DNA of 23,245 bases from Planctomycetota bacterium (GTDB taxonomy: Bacteria > Planctomycetota > UBA1135 > GCA-002686595). How positions within the stretch are numbered: the first letter of the stretch is position 1; each line of letters opens with the position of its first letter. Made by a program: the position numbers and the translations under genes. Location: assembly GCA_029259675.1 (NCBI GenBank), contig JAJDES010000588.1:1-23245 (forward strand), read 5' to 3'. Of the stretch, positions 5,315-14,887 are shown one piece after another. Below the pieces are notes generated by a model. That model was not told the origin of the DNA, did not search any database, and saw only the letters and a program-made list of their open reading frames with translations.

Positions 5315-7765
5315 GTGGACGACATCCAATTCAAACAAATCATTGAGGGCGTGAAGTTGCGCGCGCCGATTGAGGATTTTGTGCGCGAACGCGTGCCCGA
5401 GCTGAAGCGTGCCGGCGCGCTTTATGAAGCTCGCTGTCCTTTTCACGAAGAGCGCACGCCTTCCTTCAAACTGGACCCGCGCCGGGGCACCTGGAATTGC
5501 TACGGCGCCTGCGCCTCGGGTGGCGACGTCATTAGTTTTGTGCAGCGCTTTGACGGCTTGACCTTTCACGAGTCCCTGGAGCTATTAGCGCGCGCAACCG
5601 GCATTGAATTGCCCAGCAACTGGTCGCGCGGGCGGCGCGAAGATCGCGGACGCCGCGAGCAGCTCTTTTCCATTTTGGAACGCGCTCAGCAACACTATGA
5701 GCGCGCTTTGGCGGGACCGGAAGGAGCTCCGGCGCGCAAGTACTTGGAAGATCGAGGGCTCACGTCGGCGACCGCCAAGGCCTTCGGGTTGGGTTGGTCG
5801 GCGGCCCGAGGCAATCCGATCACCGATGGGATTGCCGGGGACCGTGACAGTTTCAAGGCCGCACTGGAGGCGGGCTTGGTGCGCCAAAATGATGGTCGCG
5901 AGTACGACTTCTTCCACGGGCGCTTGCTGATTCCGATTCGAGATCAATTGGGGCGCGTCGTCGGTTTCGGTGGTCGGCGGTTGTTGGACACGGATGAAGC
6001 CGGACCCAAGTACATCAATACGCCGGAGACGCCGCTCTTCAAGAAGAGTCGCTTGATCTACGGGCTCGATCGCGCCTTGCCGACCCTGCGCCGCTCCAAG
6101 CACTTGGCCTTGGTTGAGGGCTACACAGATGTCATGGGGGCCCATCAAGTGGGCTTGACCCAATTCGCTGCGGTGCTCGGGACTTCCACGACCGAAGAGC
6201 ATGCCGCCTTGGTCAGGCGCAGCGGCGCGCGTCGCGTGAGTTTGGTTTTTGACGGCGACAGTGCCGGCCGCAAGGCAACCCTGCGAGCGCTGCGCGGGTT
6301 CTTGCCGATGGAACTGGATCTAGACGTGGTTCGTTTGGATGAGGGCGACGATCCCTGTGAAATGGTCATCAAATCCGGCGCCGAAGCGCTGACTTCGCGC
6401 TTGGAGCATGCGCTCGACTGGTTCTCCTTTGCGGTCAGCGGGCTGGAGGATTTGTCGGGTCGCGAGCTATCGAGTGGAGTCGATGAGGTGCTGCAATTGA
6501 TCGCGCGACTGGCCAAACCCGTGCATCGCGAAGATCGCTTGCGCGAACTTGCGGCGCGTTTGGAGCTGCCCGTGGACGCTATCCGTCAGCAGGGCCGCGA
6601 GTTGTTTTCGCGCGGCCTAGCCGGCTCTCGCGGCGGCCCGTCTCAGCCACCCGGCGCCCACAACAGCCCGTCAACAATCCGCGGCGCAGATCCCGGTCGG
6701 CAGCTGGGCGGCCCTGGGATCGACTCGACGGGCCAACCGGCGGCGACGAGGGAGAATCCAACCCAAGCGGTGGGAGCTTCCGAAAGTGCGCGGGGTCAAA
6801 CGGATGCGGAGCGCAGGGAAGCCTCGGCCTATCGCGATTTGGTCGGCGCCGCGCTGCTGGATAACAGCTTGATTCCTTCGCTATCCGAGCAGCTTTCGGC
6901 CTGCCCGCCCGGGTTGGGTGCGGGACAGTTGAGCCTGTTGATCGAGCGCATGCTCGATTTGTACGACAGCAATGAGCACGACCAAGTGATCGACGAGGAG
7001 TCGCTGCTCGGTGCGCTAGGAGATCATCCCGCCCGCGAATTGGTGGTGCCCTTGGCCGAGCGCGCTCGTTGCGGGGAGAGCGCCCGCCATCTGGCAGATG
7101 GCGCGCGCGATTGCATCGAGCGCATTTCGACCGAGCGCTTGGCTCGACAGCACTTGGCCGAACTGCAGGCGGCCCCCGCGGAAGAAGCGCGTGCGCAGTC
7201 CTTGCGCGATTACTGGCAGGAGCAGGTGAAGCTCAAAAAGCCGGTGGGAGTGGGTGTCAGTGCCAAGCACGAGGAACCGGCGCCCGATTCGCTTTCCAAG
7301 CAGCTGAGCGATTTGAGAAAACGCGCGGAAGCCAAATCCGATGCGCAATCGGGCACCAAAACCGGCCCGCGACGTTCCGCTGCCAAGCAGGCTACGCCAC
7401 TGCCCTTCGCGGATGAAACGGAGGAGACCGATCTCGTGTCCGGCGCCTCGTCCGGATTGACGACGGATTCCGAGTCCGGGATCGTGAGCACAGAATTGGG
7501 AGCGCCCGGAGCCGGGGCGGCGGGGAGCTTCTTGAATGAGCAAGCGGCCGTGGAATCTCGCCCGCTGTCGGGCGTTGCAGGGGCTCCCGAAGCAACGCCC
7601 GGGCAGTTCGAATTGCCTCCCGGCTGGAGTGAGGATTCGGTGGGGGATTCGGATTCGGAATACGACGCGGAAATCGGCTATTCCTCCGGGCAGCCGAGGA
7701 TGGAGCTGCATTTGGAGCCCGATGACGAATTCTCCGATGATGACCCTGGAGATTTGGCGGACTAG
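5315..7765 (+). CDS. dnaG: DNA primase with long acidic C-terminal extension
   Basis: DnaG makes RNA primers at the replication fork. The GTG at 5315 gives 816 residues, well above the roughly 600 usual for the family. The CHC2 zinc domain is at 1-100, with ligands Cys41, His44 (CPFHEERTPSF), Cys62 and Cys66; the last pair is spaced C-x3-C (NCYGACASGGDV) rather than the common C-x2-C. The RNA polymerase/TOPRIM core follows, with Glu268 in VEGYTDV and the DGD triad at 313-315. A Gln/Pro/Gly-rich linker at about 440-500 precedes a helical region (about 500-640) in the position of the DnaB-binding domain. The last ~170 residues are low complexity and end strongly acidic (runs of D/E near the C-terminus); I recognise no domain there. 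Likely co-transcribed with rsmA. Confidence 0.95.
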   Translation: MDDIQFKQIIEGVKLRAPIEDFVRERVPELKRAGALYEARCPFHEERTPSFKLDPRRGTWNCYGACASGGDVISFVQRFDGLTFHESLELLARATGIELPSNWSRGRREDRGRREQLFSILERAQQHYERALAGPEGAPARKYLEDRGLTSATAKAFGLGWSAARGNPITDGIAGDRDSFKAALEAGLVRQNDGREYDFFHGRLLIPIRDQLGRVVGFGGRRLLDTDEAGPKYINTPETPLFKKSRLIYGLDRALPTLRRSKHLALVEGYTDVMGAHQVGLTQFAAVLGTSTTEEHAALVRRSGARRVSLVFDGDSAGRKATLRALRGFLPMELDLDVVRLDEGDDPCEMVIKSGAEALTSRLEHALDWFSFAVSGLEDLSGRELSSGVDEVLQLIARLAKPVHREDRLRELAARLELPVDAIRQQGRELFSRGLAGSRGGPSQPPGAHNSPSTIRGADPGRQLGGPGIDSTGQPAATRENPTQAVGASESARGQTDAERREASAYRDLVGAALLDNSLIPSLSEQLSACPPGLGAGQLSLLIERMLDLYDSNEHDQVIDEESLLGALGDHPARELVVPLAERARCGESARHLADGARDCIERISTERLARQHLAELQAAPAEEARAQSLRDYWQEQVKLKKPVGVGVSAKHEEPAPDSLSKQLSDLRKRAEAKSDAQSGTKTGPRRSAAKQATPLPFADETEETDLVSGASSGLTTDSESGIVSTELGAPGAGAAGSFLNEQAAVESRPLSGVAGAPEATPGQFELPPGWSEDSVGDSDSEYDAEIGYSSGQPRMELHLEPDDEFSDDDPGDLAD

Positions 7766-8729
7766 GGCCCAGAAGAGTTGCCGTCACTGGGTGACCGGGA
7801 GGGGCTGTCGATTGCGATGCGTGCCGAATGAAGGCTGGGCAGGTGGCCCATCCTTGGACTAATTCTGCGCCAGCGGAACATTCGGTGCCCCTGCGACCAT
7901 CATCCTGGTGCACATACCCGCACTGCATTCCCGCAGGGAGACTCCTGTGTAAGTTCCTGTACCTAGATCGCGCCTGAGGGAGCAATGCAGGCGATACTTT
8001 CGGCGTCGCGAGCTAGGAATTCTTTTCCTAGGCCACAGCATCCAACCCCCTCAGCAGAGCCCCCAACCCCACATTTTTCGTTCCAACCCCAATCTGAGTC
8101 CCTTCCAGCGTCCAATCGGAATCGTCATACCGACTCTCGGCTGAGCCTCCCCAGTGGCCCGCTCGGAGTGATTTGGCGTCGTTTGGCCTCCCAATTCCGG
8201 GCAGCCCGCCAATTTCTTGGCACCGGGGGCGCTCGAATCCCGGGGGCAAACAAACCAAAGAATGACATCCGCGCCAAAGGAGGATGGCTTTTTGCCGCCT
8301 ATTTGGTGGACAATGGTCCTTTCCCGTTTCGAACAACCTTGCTTCCGCCCTCAGCCCTTGCCAGGCACCCAATTTGCGCGCCGTACCCACGCTCGTACCG
8401 CACGCACGCATGCACCTTCCCTGGCAACCCCTGTTGGCAAATAAGTGGACGCGCACCGCACGCGAAGCCCTTGGGTTCCACCCACGGGTCAGCTCGGTGA
8501 GCCAGCCCTGCGGATCCTTTTTGGATTCCGGAAGCACTGCTAGCTGCGTCGCCGCGTCAAGCGGCATTCCAAGAGCCACGAACCCAAACCGTTTTCGTCC
8601 CCGGCGAACCATTTTCAGCAATCGTTCGCCACTGGCGAGTGAATCATCAGCGTGTGTTGCAGCTGTCCGGCTTCGGTCGGCGCCACACGCCGCGATCTCT
8701 CGCTGACAAAACAAACGAGGTAGACCCCC
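7766..8729 (+). other. dnaG-rpoD intergenic spacer, 964 nt, no convincing gene
   Basis: Open frames here have low-complexity, proline- and arginine-rich products with no family resemblance and are rejected. Visible structure: CTGCATT 7923-7929 with AATGCAG 7984-7990 closing a branched element, a competing hairpin ATCG-CGCCTG 7967-7976 with CAGGCGAT 7988-7995, CTAGGAA/TTCCTAG at 8013-8031, CGGATCC/GGATTCCG at 8511-8530, GGCGAAC/GTTCGCC at 8603-8630 and GCGTGTG/CACACGC at 8650-8690. A GATACT box at 7993-7998 could be a -10 for a long rpoD leader. No known RNA family was recognised. Confidence 0.4.
8717..8720 (+). promoter_or_regulatory. Shine-Dalgarno GAGG for rpoD
   Basis: GAGG (in CGAGGT) ends 9 nt before the ATG at 8730 and supports that start. 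Confidence 0.55.
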
Positions 8730-10466
<1,737 letters not shown>

Positions 10467-10513
10467 TGGCCAGCCAAGGCGCCGGGCCAGTGGGCCGGCG
10501 AGGAACGAAATAG

Positions 10514-10553
10514 AAGCGGCCGCGCACCCCTGAGGTGTGCGGCCGCTTTTTTT
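10514..10553 (+). terminator. Strong intrinsic terminator after rpoD
   Basis: A 15-base-pair stem (10514-10528 with 10534-10548, one G-U pair) closes a five-base loop and leads into a run of seven T at 10547-10553. This is the one textbook factor-independent terminator in the window and separates rpoD from the zinc-ribbon gene. Confidence 0.92.
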
Positions 10554-10797
10554 GAGCTTGGCCCGGCCGCCAAATGGAGATTCGGGAGATTTTGAAGCGG
10601 CGTAGCGGCTGCCTTGGGATTCGTAATTGGGAACGCAGCTTGGAGGCGCAAGGGCTCAGTGGGGAAGCAGAGGGGAAGGGTTTGAGCTGAAGTGGCAGCC
10701 AAAGCCCTGCGCCGCCGGCAGGGGACGTGCTTGCCGAACGGGCCGCTCGCAGGTTCTTTCGCGACCCTACGGGGTAGAGCATCGGCCCTCTCCTCGC
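10554..10797 (+). other. Spacer between rpoD terminator and zinc-ribbon gene
   Basis: With the preceding 47 nt and the promoter box the whole non-coding gap is 366 nt. Apart from the terminator and the TAAACT box I see no gene, repeat or recognisable RNA in it. Confidence 0.5.
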
Positions 10798-10803
10798 TAA
10801 ACT
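10798..10803 (+). promoter_or_regulatory. Putative -10 box (TAAACT)
   Basis: TAAACT lies 29 nt upstream of the ATG at 10833. Transcription would start near 10810, giving a leader of about 23 nt. No clear -35 at standard spacing. Confidence 0.4.
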
Positions 10804-10832
10804 CTTCCGCCCTCAACCGCTGCCAATAGCCC

Positions 10833-11546
10833 ATGCAAGACGTTCTCAACGCACTGCGCGACATCCAAGACCTCGACTTCGACCTTTTTGGTCTGCGCAG
10901 GGAATTGCGCCGCTTGCCCGCGGAAAAGGATAAGCGCCAGGCCGAACTCAACGATCTCGAGTCGAAGCTCAAGGAAGTTGAAGCTGAGCTTGCTGCGCAA
11001 AGGGCGCGCATCAAGGAGATCGAGGACGACACCACCATGCAGCGCCAGCGCATGCGCAAGGTGGAGAGCGAAGCGTCCAAGGCGCGTGGCGACGCCGCAC
11101 TTCAGGCCGCCTATCAGCATCAAAGTCGCAGCTTGAAACACGAGATTTCCGACGCTGAGGAAGAGGGCTTGCAGATGGTTGAGCAAGGTGAAGTGCTCGA
11201 CAAGCGTTGCCGGGAGCTGCGCGAAAAGTTGGAGGCCGAGCGCGAAGTTTTTGCGGAACTCAGCGCCAACGTCGAAAAAGAGGTGGGCGAGGCCACGACC
11301 AAACTGGAGGCCTTGGAAGCGGAGCGCAAAGCTCGCTTAACGACAGAGATCGCTCCGGATGTGATGGGCACCTACGAGCGGCTGCTCAATGCTCGCGAGG
11401 GCAATGCCCTGGCCGAATTGGAAGGCCGCATTTGTCAGGGCTGCTTCATCTCGGTACCGCCCAACATTTTTGTGCGCCTGAGCCGCGCATTGGAATTGGT
11501 CCAGTGCCCCAGCTGCGATCGCATCCTCTACTTGCGCGACGACTGA
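10833..11546 (+). CDS. C4-type zinc-ribbon coiled-coil protein (zf-RING_7 family)
   Basis: A 237-residue protein. Residues about 5-180 are a long charged coiled coil (heptad-like E/K/L repeats), and the C-terminus is a four-cysteine zinc ribbon: Cys201-x2-Cys204 (CQGCFISVPP) and Cys225-x2-Cys228 (CPSCDRILY). This matches the family that includes Chlamydia CT398 (CdsZ) and Helicobacter HP0958, members of which have been linked to RpoN, mRNA binding or secretion/flagellar assembly. In many bacteria without those systems its function is open. The location next to rpoD, separated by a terminator and with its own -10-like box, hints at a nucleic-acid or transcription-linked role, but that is inference. 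It converges with the radical SAM gene, with 13 nt between the stops. Confidence 0.85.
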   Translation: MQDVLNALRDIQDLDFDLFGLRRELRRLPAEKDKRQAELNDLESKLKEVEAELAAQRARIKEIEDDTTMQRQRMRKVESEASKARGDAALQAAYQHQSRSLKHEISDAEEEGLQMVEQGEVLDKRCRELREKLEAEREVFAELSANVEKEVGEATTKLEALEAERKARLTTEIAPDVMGTYERLLNAREGNALAELEGRICQGCFISVPPNIFVRLSRALELVQCPSCDRILYLRDD

Positions 11547-11559
11547 TCTATTCGCGGGC

Positions 11560-12531
11560 CTAGAGCCCCTTGCGCAGTCCTTCATTGCGCGTGGATAGCG
11601 GGGCAATAATACCTGGACACAGGGACCCTTGGCGCGACCCGCGCCGTTGCAACTCTGCCTCGAGCAGTTCTCGCAGGGCGCTTTTATGGATGTCCCAGCG
11701 CGGGGCCAAGCGTTGTTCCAAAGGCGCATCTCCGGTGATGCGGTGCAAAACTTGATCCGGCCCAAGGCGCTCGACGAAATCCGCTAGCCAATCGACATAG
11801 GTCTTTGGCTCCAGGATCTCGACCTTGCCGTCTCGCCACCATTGTTCCAGCTGGGTTTTGCGCAGCACCATGAGGTTGTGAACCTTGACGCCCTCAACAC
11901 CGCAACGCGCCAATACCTCGGCGGTGTGCCGAGCTCCGTCGCGCCCATCGCCCGGCAACCCCAGTATGGCGTGCCCGATTACGGATAGACCCGCCGCGTG
12001 GCAGCGTTCGACAGCGCGCTCAAAGTCGGCCACCGTGTGAAAGCGATTGATTTCCTGCAGCAATTTGTCGCTGGCCGTTTCGAGGCCCAGCTCAATCCAC
12101 ACCGCGGTTCGTTGGGCCAGCTCGCCAAGGCGCTTTAGGGCCCAATCGGGCAGCGTGTCGGGTCGTGTGGCGACACTAACGCAGAGCACCGGTTGACCCA
12201 AATGGGGTTCCACGGCCGATAGGACTTCATCCAGCCGCTCGATGTCGACGTAGGTGTTTGAGTACGACTGAAAGTACGCAATCACTCCGCAATCGGCGTC
12301 ACGTCGTGCAACGCGAGCCATGCCGGCCTTCAATTGGGCGGCCAGATCGCTGCCGCTGCGCAGGGCGCCCGTCCCGGACCCTTCCACGTCGCAATACACG
12401 CATCCTCCAAAACCGGAACTGCCGTCCCGATTGGGGCAGGTTGAGCCGGCGTCGAGTGCAACGCGGTGCACGGGCCGACCGAATGTATCGAGCAGCCAGG
12501 GCCTGAGTGAGCGAAATAGGGGCGGATTCAC
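11560..12531 (-). CDS. TIGR01212-type radical SAM protein (YhcC/YtqA-like)
   Basis: A 323-residue protein read on the minus strand from a GTG at 12531. The radical SAM cluster motif is near residues 32-47 (TCPNRDGSSGFGGCVYC), with the family's C-x11-C-x2-C spacing for a [4Fe-4S] cluster and SAM. Further family signatures are YFQSYSNTYVD, LCVSVATRPDTLPD, WIELGLETASDKLLQEINRFH, VIGHAILGLPGDG, VKVHNLMVLRKTQ and RITGDAP. The chemistry of YhcC-like proteins is not known to me with certainty; the fold is shared with the MiaB/HemN-type enzymes. The protein lacks the usual N-terminal add-ons and so is probably a stand-alone enzyme. It is transcribed divergently from selB and convergently with the zinc-ribbon gene. 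An AGTGTA complement (TACACT) just upstream may be its -10. Confidence 0.88.
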   Translation of the reverse strand: MNPPLFRSLRPWLLDTFGRPVHRVALDAGSTCPNRDGSSGFGGCVYCDVEGSGTGALRSGSDLAAQLKAGMARVARRDADCGVIAYFQSYSNTYVDIERLDEVLSAVEPHLGQPVLCVSVATRPDTLPDWALKRLGELAQRTAVWIELGLETASDKLLQEINRFHTVADFERAVERCHAAGLSVIGHAILGLPGDGRDGARHTAEVLARCGVEGVKVHNLMVLRKTQLEQWWRDGKVEILEPKTYVDWLADFVERLGPDQVLHRITGDAPLEQRLAPRWDIHKSALRELLEAELQRRGSRQGSLCPGIIAPLSTRNEGLRKGL

Positions 12532-12543
12532 GGCGCTAAGCCT

Positions 12544-12549
12544 AGTGTA
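12544..12549 (-). promoter_or_regulatory. Putative -10 box (TACACT) for the radical SAM gene
   Basis: TACACT on the minus strand lies 12 nt upstream of the GTG at 12531. A start about 7 nt downstream would leave a very short leader of roughly 6 nt, close to leaderless. No -35 is evident. Confidence 0.35.
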
Positions 12550-12718
12550 CGGGCCGGTCGGATTGGGTGCTTTGAACGACCTTTCTCCAGGAATCGTCGC
12601 AGCTGCCTAGGCCCGTGCGGGAGGATCGAGGGCACTCTTGCACAGCGCGGATCCCGAACACGCGCAAACTTCGGAATCGGAGTGCTGCTGGCCTGGACGA
12701 GCGCAGAGCCCGGGCGCC

Positions 12719-12724
12719 TATACT
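12719..12724 (+). promoter_or_regulatory. Putative -10 box (TATACT) for selB
   Basis: TATACT lies 45 nt upstream of the ATG at 12770 in the gap between the divergent radical SAM gene and selB; the predicted leader is about 40 nt. Supports the start at 12770 rather than the longer upstream open frame. No clear -35. Confidence 0.45.
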
Positions 12725-12769
12725 CGCGAGGGCCGGATTGCGTTGCTGCGCTCGATCCTAATCAAAGCC

Positions 12770-14683
12770 ATGGACATTCAACCCGTCGTCGTCGGAACCG
12801 CCGGTCACATTGACCACGGCAAGTCCAGTTTGGTGCGAGCCCTGACGGGCATCGACCCCGATCGATTGCGCGAAGAAAAAGAGCGCGGCATGACGATTGA
12901 CCTGGGCTTTGCTCGTTTTGAGCTGCCGGACGGACGGCTGGTTGGAATTGTCGATGTCCCCGGTCACGAACGATTCATTCGCAACATGGTGGCCGGAGCC
13001 ACCGGTATCGACTTGGTGGTCTTGGTTGTGGCAGCAGACGACGGAGTCATGCCCCAAACGCGCGAACACTTGCAGATCATGGAATTGTGCGGCGTCGCGC
13101 GCGGATTCGTGGCGCTAACAAAAATCGACGTCGTTGAGCGCGATTTGGTCGATCTGGCGCGGGAGGAATTGATCGAATTTCTCCAGGGGACGTTCCTCGA
13201 GGGCGCGCCGATCCATCCCGTTTCCGCCATCACCGGCGAGGGCATGGACGAATTTCGTCAAACCCTGGAAGAGATGGTTTCGAGCACGGAGCCGCGTTCG
13301 TCGGAAGGGGTCTTCCGCATGCCGGTTCAGCGGGTGTTTTCGGCCAAGGGCTTCGGCACGATTTGCACGGGCATTCCCGTCGGAGGCGAGTTGGCCATCG
13401 GCGATGTATTGGAGGTCTTGCCCCAGGGCCGCCGCGTGCGCGTGCGCGGGTTGCAGGCCTATGGTCGCGAGGCGAAACGGGCGCGGGCGGGGCACTCGAC
13501 GGCGATCAACTTGGCCGACATCGATCACCATTCGGTGCAGCGCGGCGATGTGCTGGCCGAAGTCGGCGTGTACTCAGCCGTGCGCATGCTCGGAGCTCGT
13601 TTCAAGGCTTTGCCGAATCTGCGCCGGCCGATTCAGAATCGAACTCGGATTCGCCTGCATGTCGGCACGGCCGATGTGCCCGGGGAAATGGTGTTGTTGG
13701 ACCGAGACGAGTATCCGAGCGGAGCGTCGGGCCTGATCCAATTGCGCTTGGATGAGCCGGTGGTTTGCGCCCCCGGCGACCCCTTTGTGTTGCGCCTACT
13801 TTCGCCGGCCGAAACCTTGGGTGGAGGCGTTGTGGTTGAAGAGAGCCGTCACCGCCTTAAGCGCTTCAAGAACTTCGTGCTGGAAGAATTGGCCACGCAA
13901 GAGCGCAGCCTGGGGTCGGCGCGCGATTTGGTCGAAGCGGTTTTGCACCGCCGCGGGTTGGAGCCCCTGGCCGTGGATGACCTTGTTGTCGCCGTGAAAT
14001 CCACCCGAGCAGAGGTCGCAGAGCTGCTTTCGCAATTGCAAGGCCAGGAGCAAGTCAGGCAGCTTGGCTCCAAATGGTTGCACAGGGACGCACTCGAGGC
14101 CGGGGTTCAAGAAGTTGTCGGCGCCGTCGAAGCTTGGTTTGAGGAATTTCCCCTACGTCAATTAATGAATGTGCGCGATCTCAAGCAGCGCATCGAACGG
14201 GAACCGAGTTTGGTTTCGGCCTTGCTGGAAGAGTGCGAGCGACGCTCGATCTTGAAGCTTGAATCCGGCGGCCAGTTGCGGCTTGCGGGTCGAAAGATCG
14301 AACTCGACGCGGCTGCGCAGGCTTTGAGTGAAGCGCTACACGAGCGCTTGTCCGCCGATCCCTTTCAGCCGCCCCTGCGAACGGATCTGGTCAAGGAGTT
14401 GAAGGATCATTCCGAGGCGGCGGTGATTGAAGTCCTTGCACTCATGCTGGACCAGGGTCGCGTGATTCACCTTGGAGGCGATCTTTACCTCACAGCTGAG
14501 GCCGTGCAGCGGGGACGCACAGCCCTGGTCCAAAATTTCGAGCGCAACGGGAAGCTTGAAATTCCCCAATTGCGGGATGCGCTGCAAACCTCGCGCAAAT
14601 TCTTAATTCCGTTGCTTGAGTACTTTGATCGCGACGGATTGACGATACGTCAGGGCGCTCACCGCGTCCTACGTCGCCCCTAG
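12770..14683 (+). CDS. selB: Selenocysteine-specific elongation factor SelB
   Basis: SelB delivers Sec-tRNA(Sec) to UGA codons marked by a SECIS hairpin. An open frame runs upstream to 12638, but homology starts at the ATG at 12770 (MDIQPVVVGTAGHIDHGKSS), giving 637 residues, a normal SelB size. GTPase motifs: G1 AGHIDHGKS at 11-19, G2 RGMTID at 39-44, G3 DVPGH at 62-66, G4 TKID at 117-120, and G5 near SAITGEG. The EF-Tu-like beta domains follow (RVFSAKGFGTICTGIPVGGE). The second half, after about 370, is helical winged-helix repeats as in the SECIS-binding domain, ending in the typical SRKFLIPLLEYFDRDGLT. This implies the organism uses selenocysteine. selA, selD and the selC tRNA are not in the window. 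No Shine-Dalgarno is seen. Confidence 0.93.
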   Translation: MDIQPVVVGTAGHIDHGKSSLVRALTGIDPDRLREEKERGMTIDLGFARFELPDGRLVGIVDVPGHERFIRNMVAGATGIDLVVLVVAADDGVMPQTREHLQIMELCGVARGFVALTKIDVVERDLVDLAREELIEFLQGTFLEGAPIHPVSAITGEGMDEFRQTLEEMVSSTEPRSSEGVFRMPVQRVFSAKGFGTICTGIPVGGELAIGDVLEVLPQGRRVRVRGLQAYGREAKRARAGHSTAINLADIDHHSVQRGDVLAEVGVYSAVRMLGARFKALPNLRRPIQNRTRIRLHVGTADVPGEMVLLDRDEYPSGASGLIQLRLDEPVVCAPGDPFVLRLLSPAETLGGGVVVEESRHRLKRFKNFVLEELATQERSLGSARDLVEAVLHRRGLEPLAVDDLVVAVKSTRAEVAELLSQLQGQEQVRQLGSKWLHRDALEAGVQEVVGAVEAWFEEFPLRQLMNVRDLKQRIEREPSLVSALLEECERRSILKLESGGQLRLAGRKIELDAAAQALSEALHERLSADPFQPPLRTDLVKELKDHSEAAVIEVLALMLDQGRVIHLGGDLYLTAEAVQRGRTALVQNFERNGKLEIPQLRDALQTSRKFLIPLLEYFDRDGLTIRQGAHRVLRRP

Positions 14684-14822
14684 ACGCCGTTGGGCGGGGA
14701 TTCGGTGGGGGACGCCACACCCTTTCCGGCTCAGGAGTGGGCATGTGGAGTTTTTTTCCACCCCCAAAGCGTCAACATCGGTTGAGGGTTCCGGCGCCTT
14801 GCGGCCGATAGGAAAGAGCGTA

Positions 14823-14839
14823 TTCCCCCGTCGGGGGAG
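14823..14839 (+). repeat. CCCCC/GGGGG hairpin in the leader of the 14.9-kb gene
   Basis: TCCCCC pairs with GGGGGA around a three-base GTC loop (14824-14838, plus a flanking T-G pair). It lies about 50 nt before the ATG at 14888 and about 140 nt after selB. It is not followed by T residues, so it is not an intrinsic terminator; a leader structure or transcription pause is possible. Confidence 0.4.
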
Positions 14840-14887
14840 AAAAAGCGCAGCCTGTCCCCGTTCCCGGTCAGCAATACGGAAATCCAC

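Noticed and set aside
7985..8500. Possible 171-codon gene in the dnaG-rpoD spacer
   Set aside because: Pro/Ser/Arg-rich low-complexity product, no ribosome binding site at its start, and overlapping several inverted repeats.
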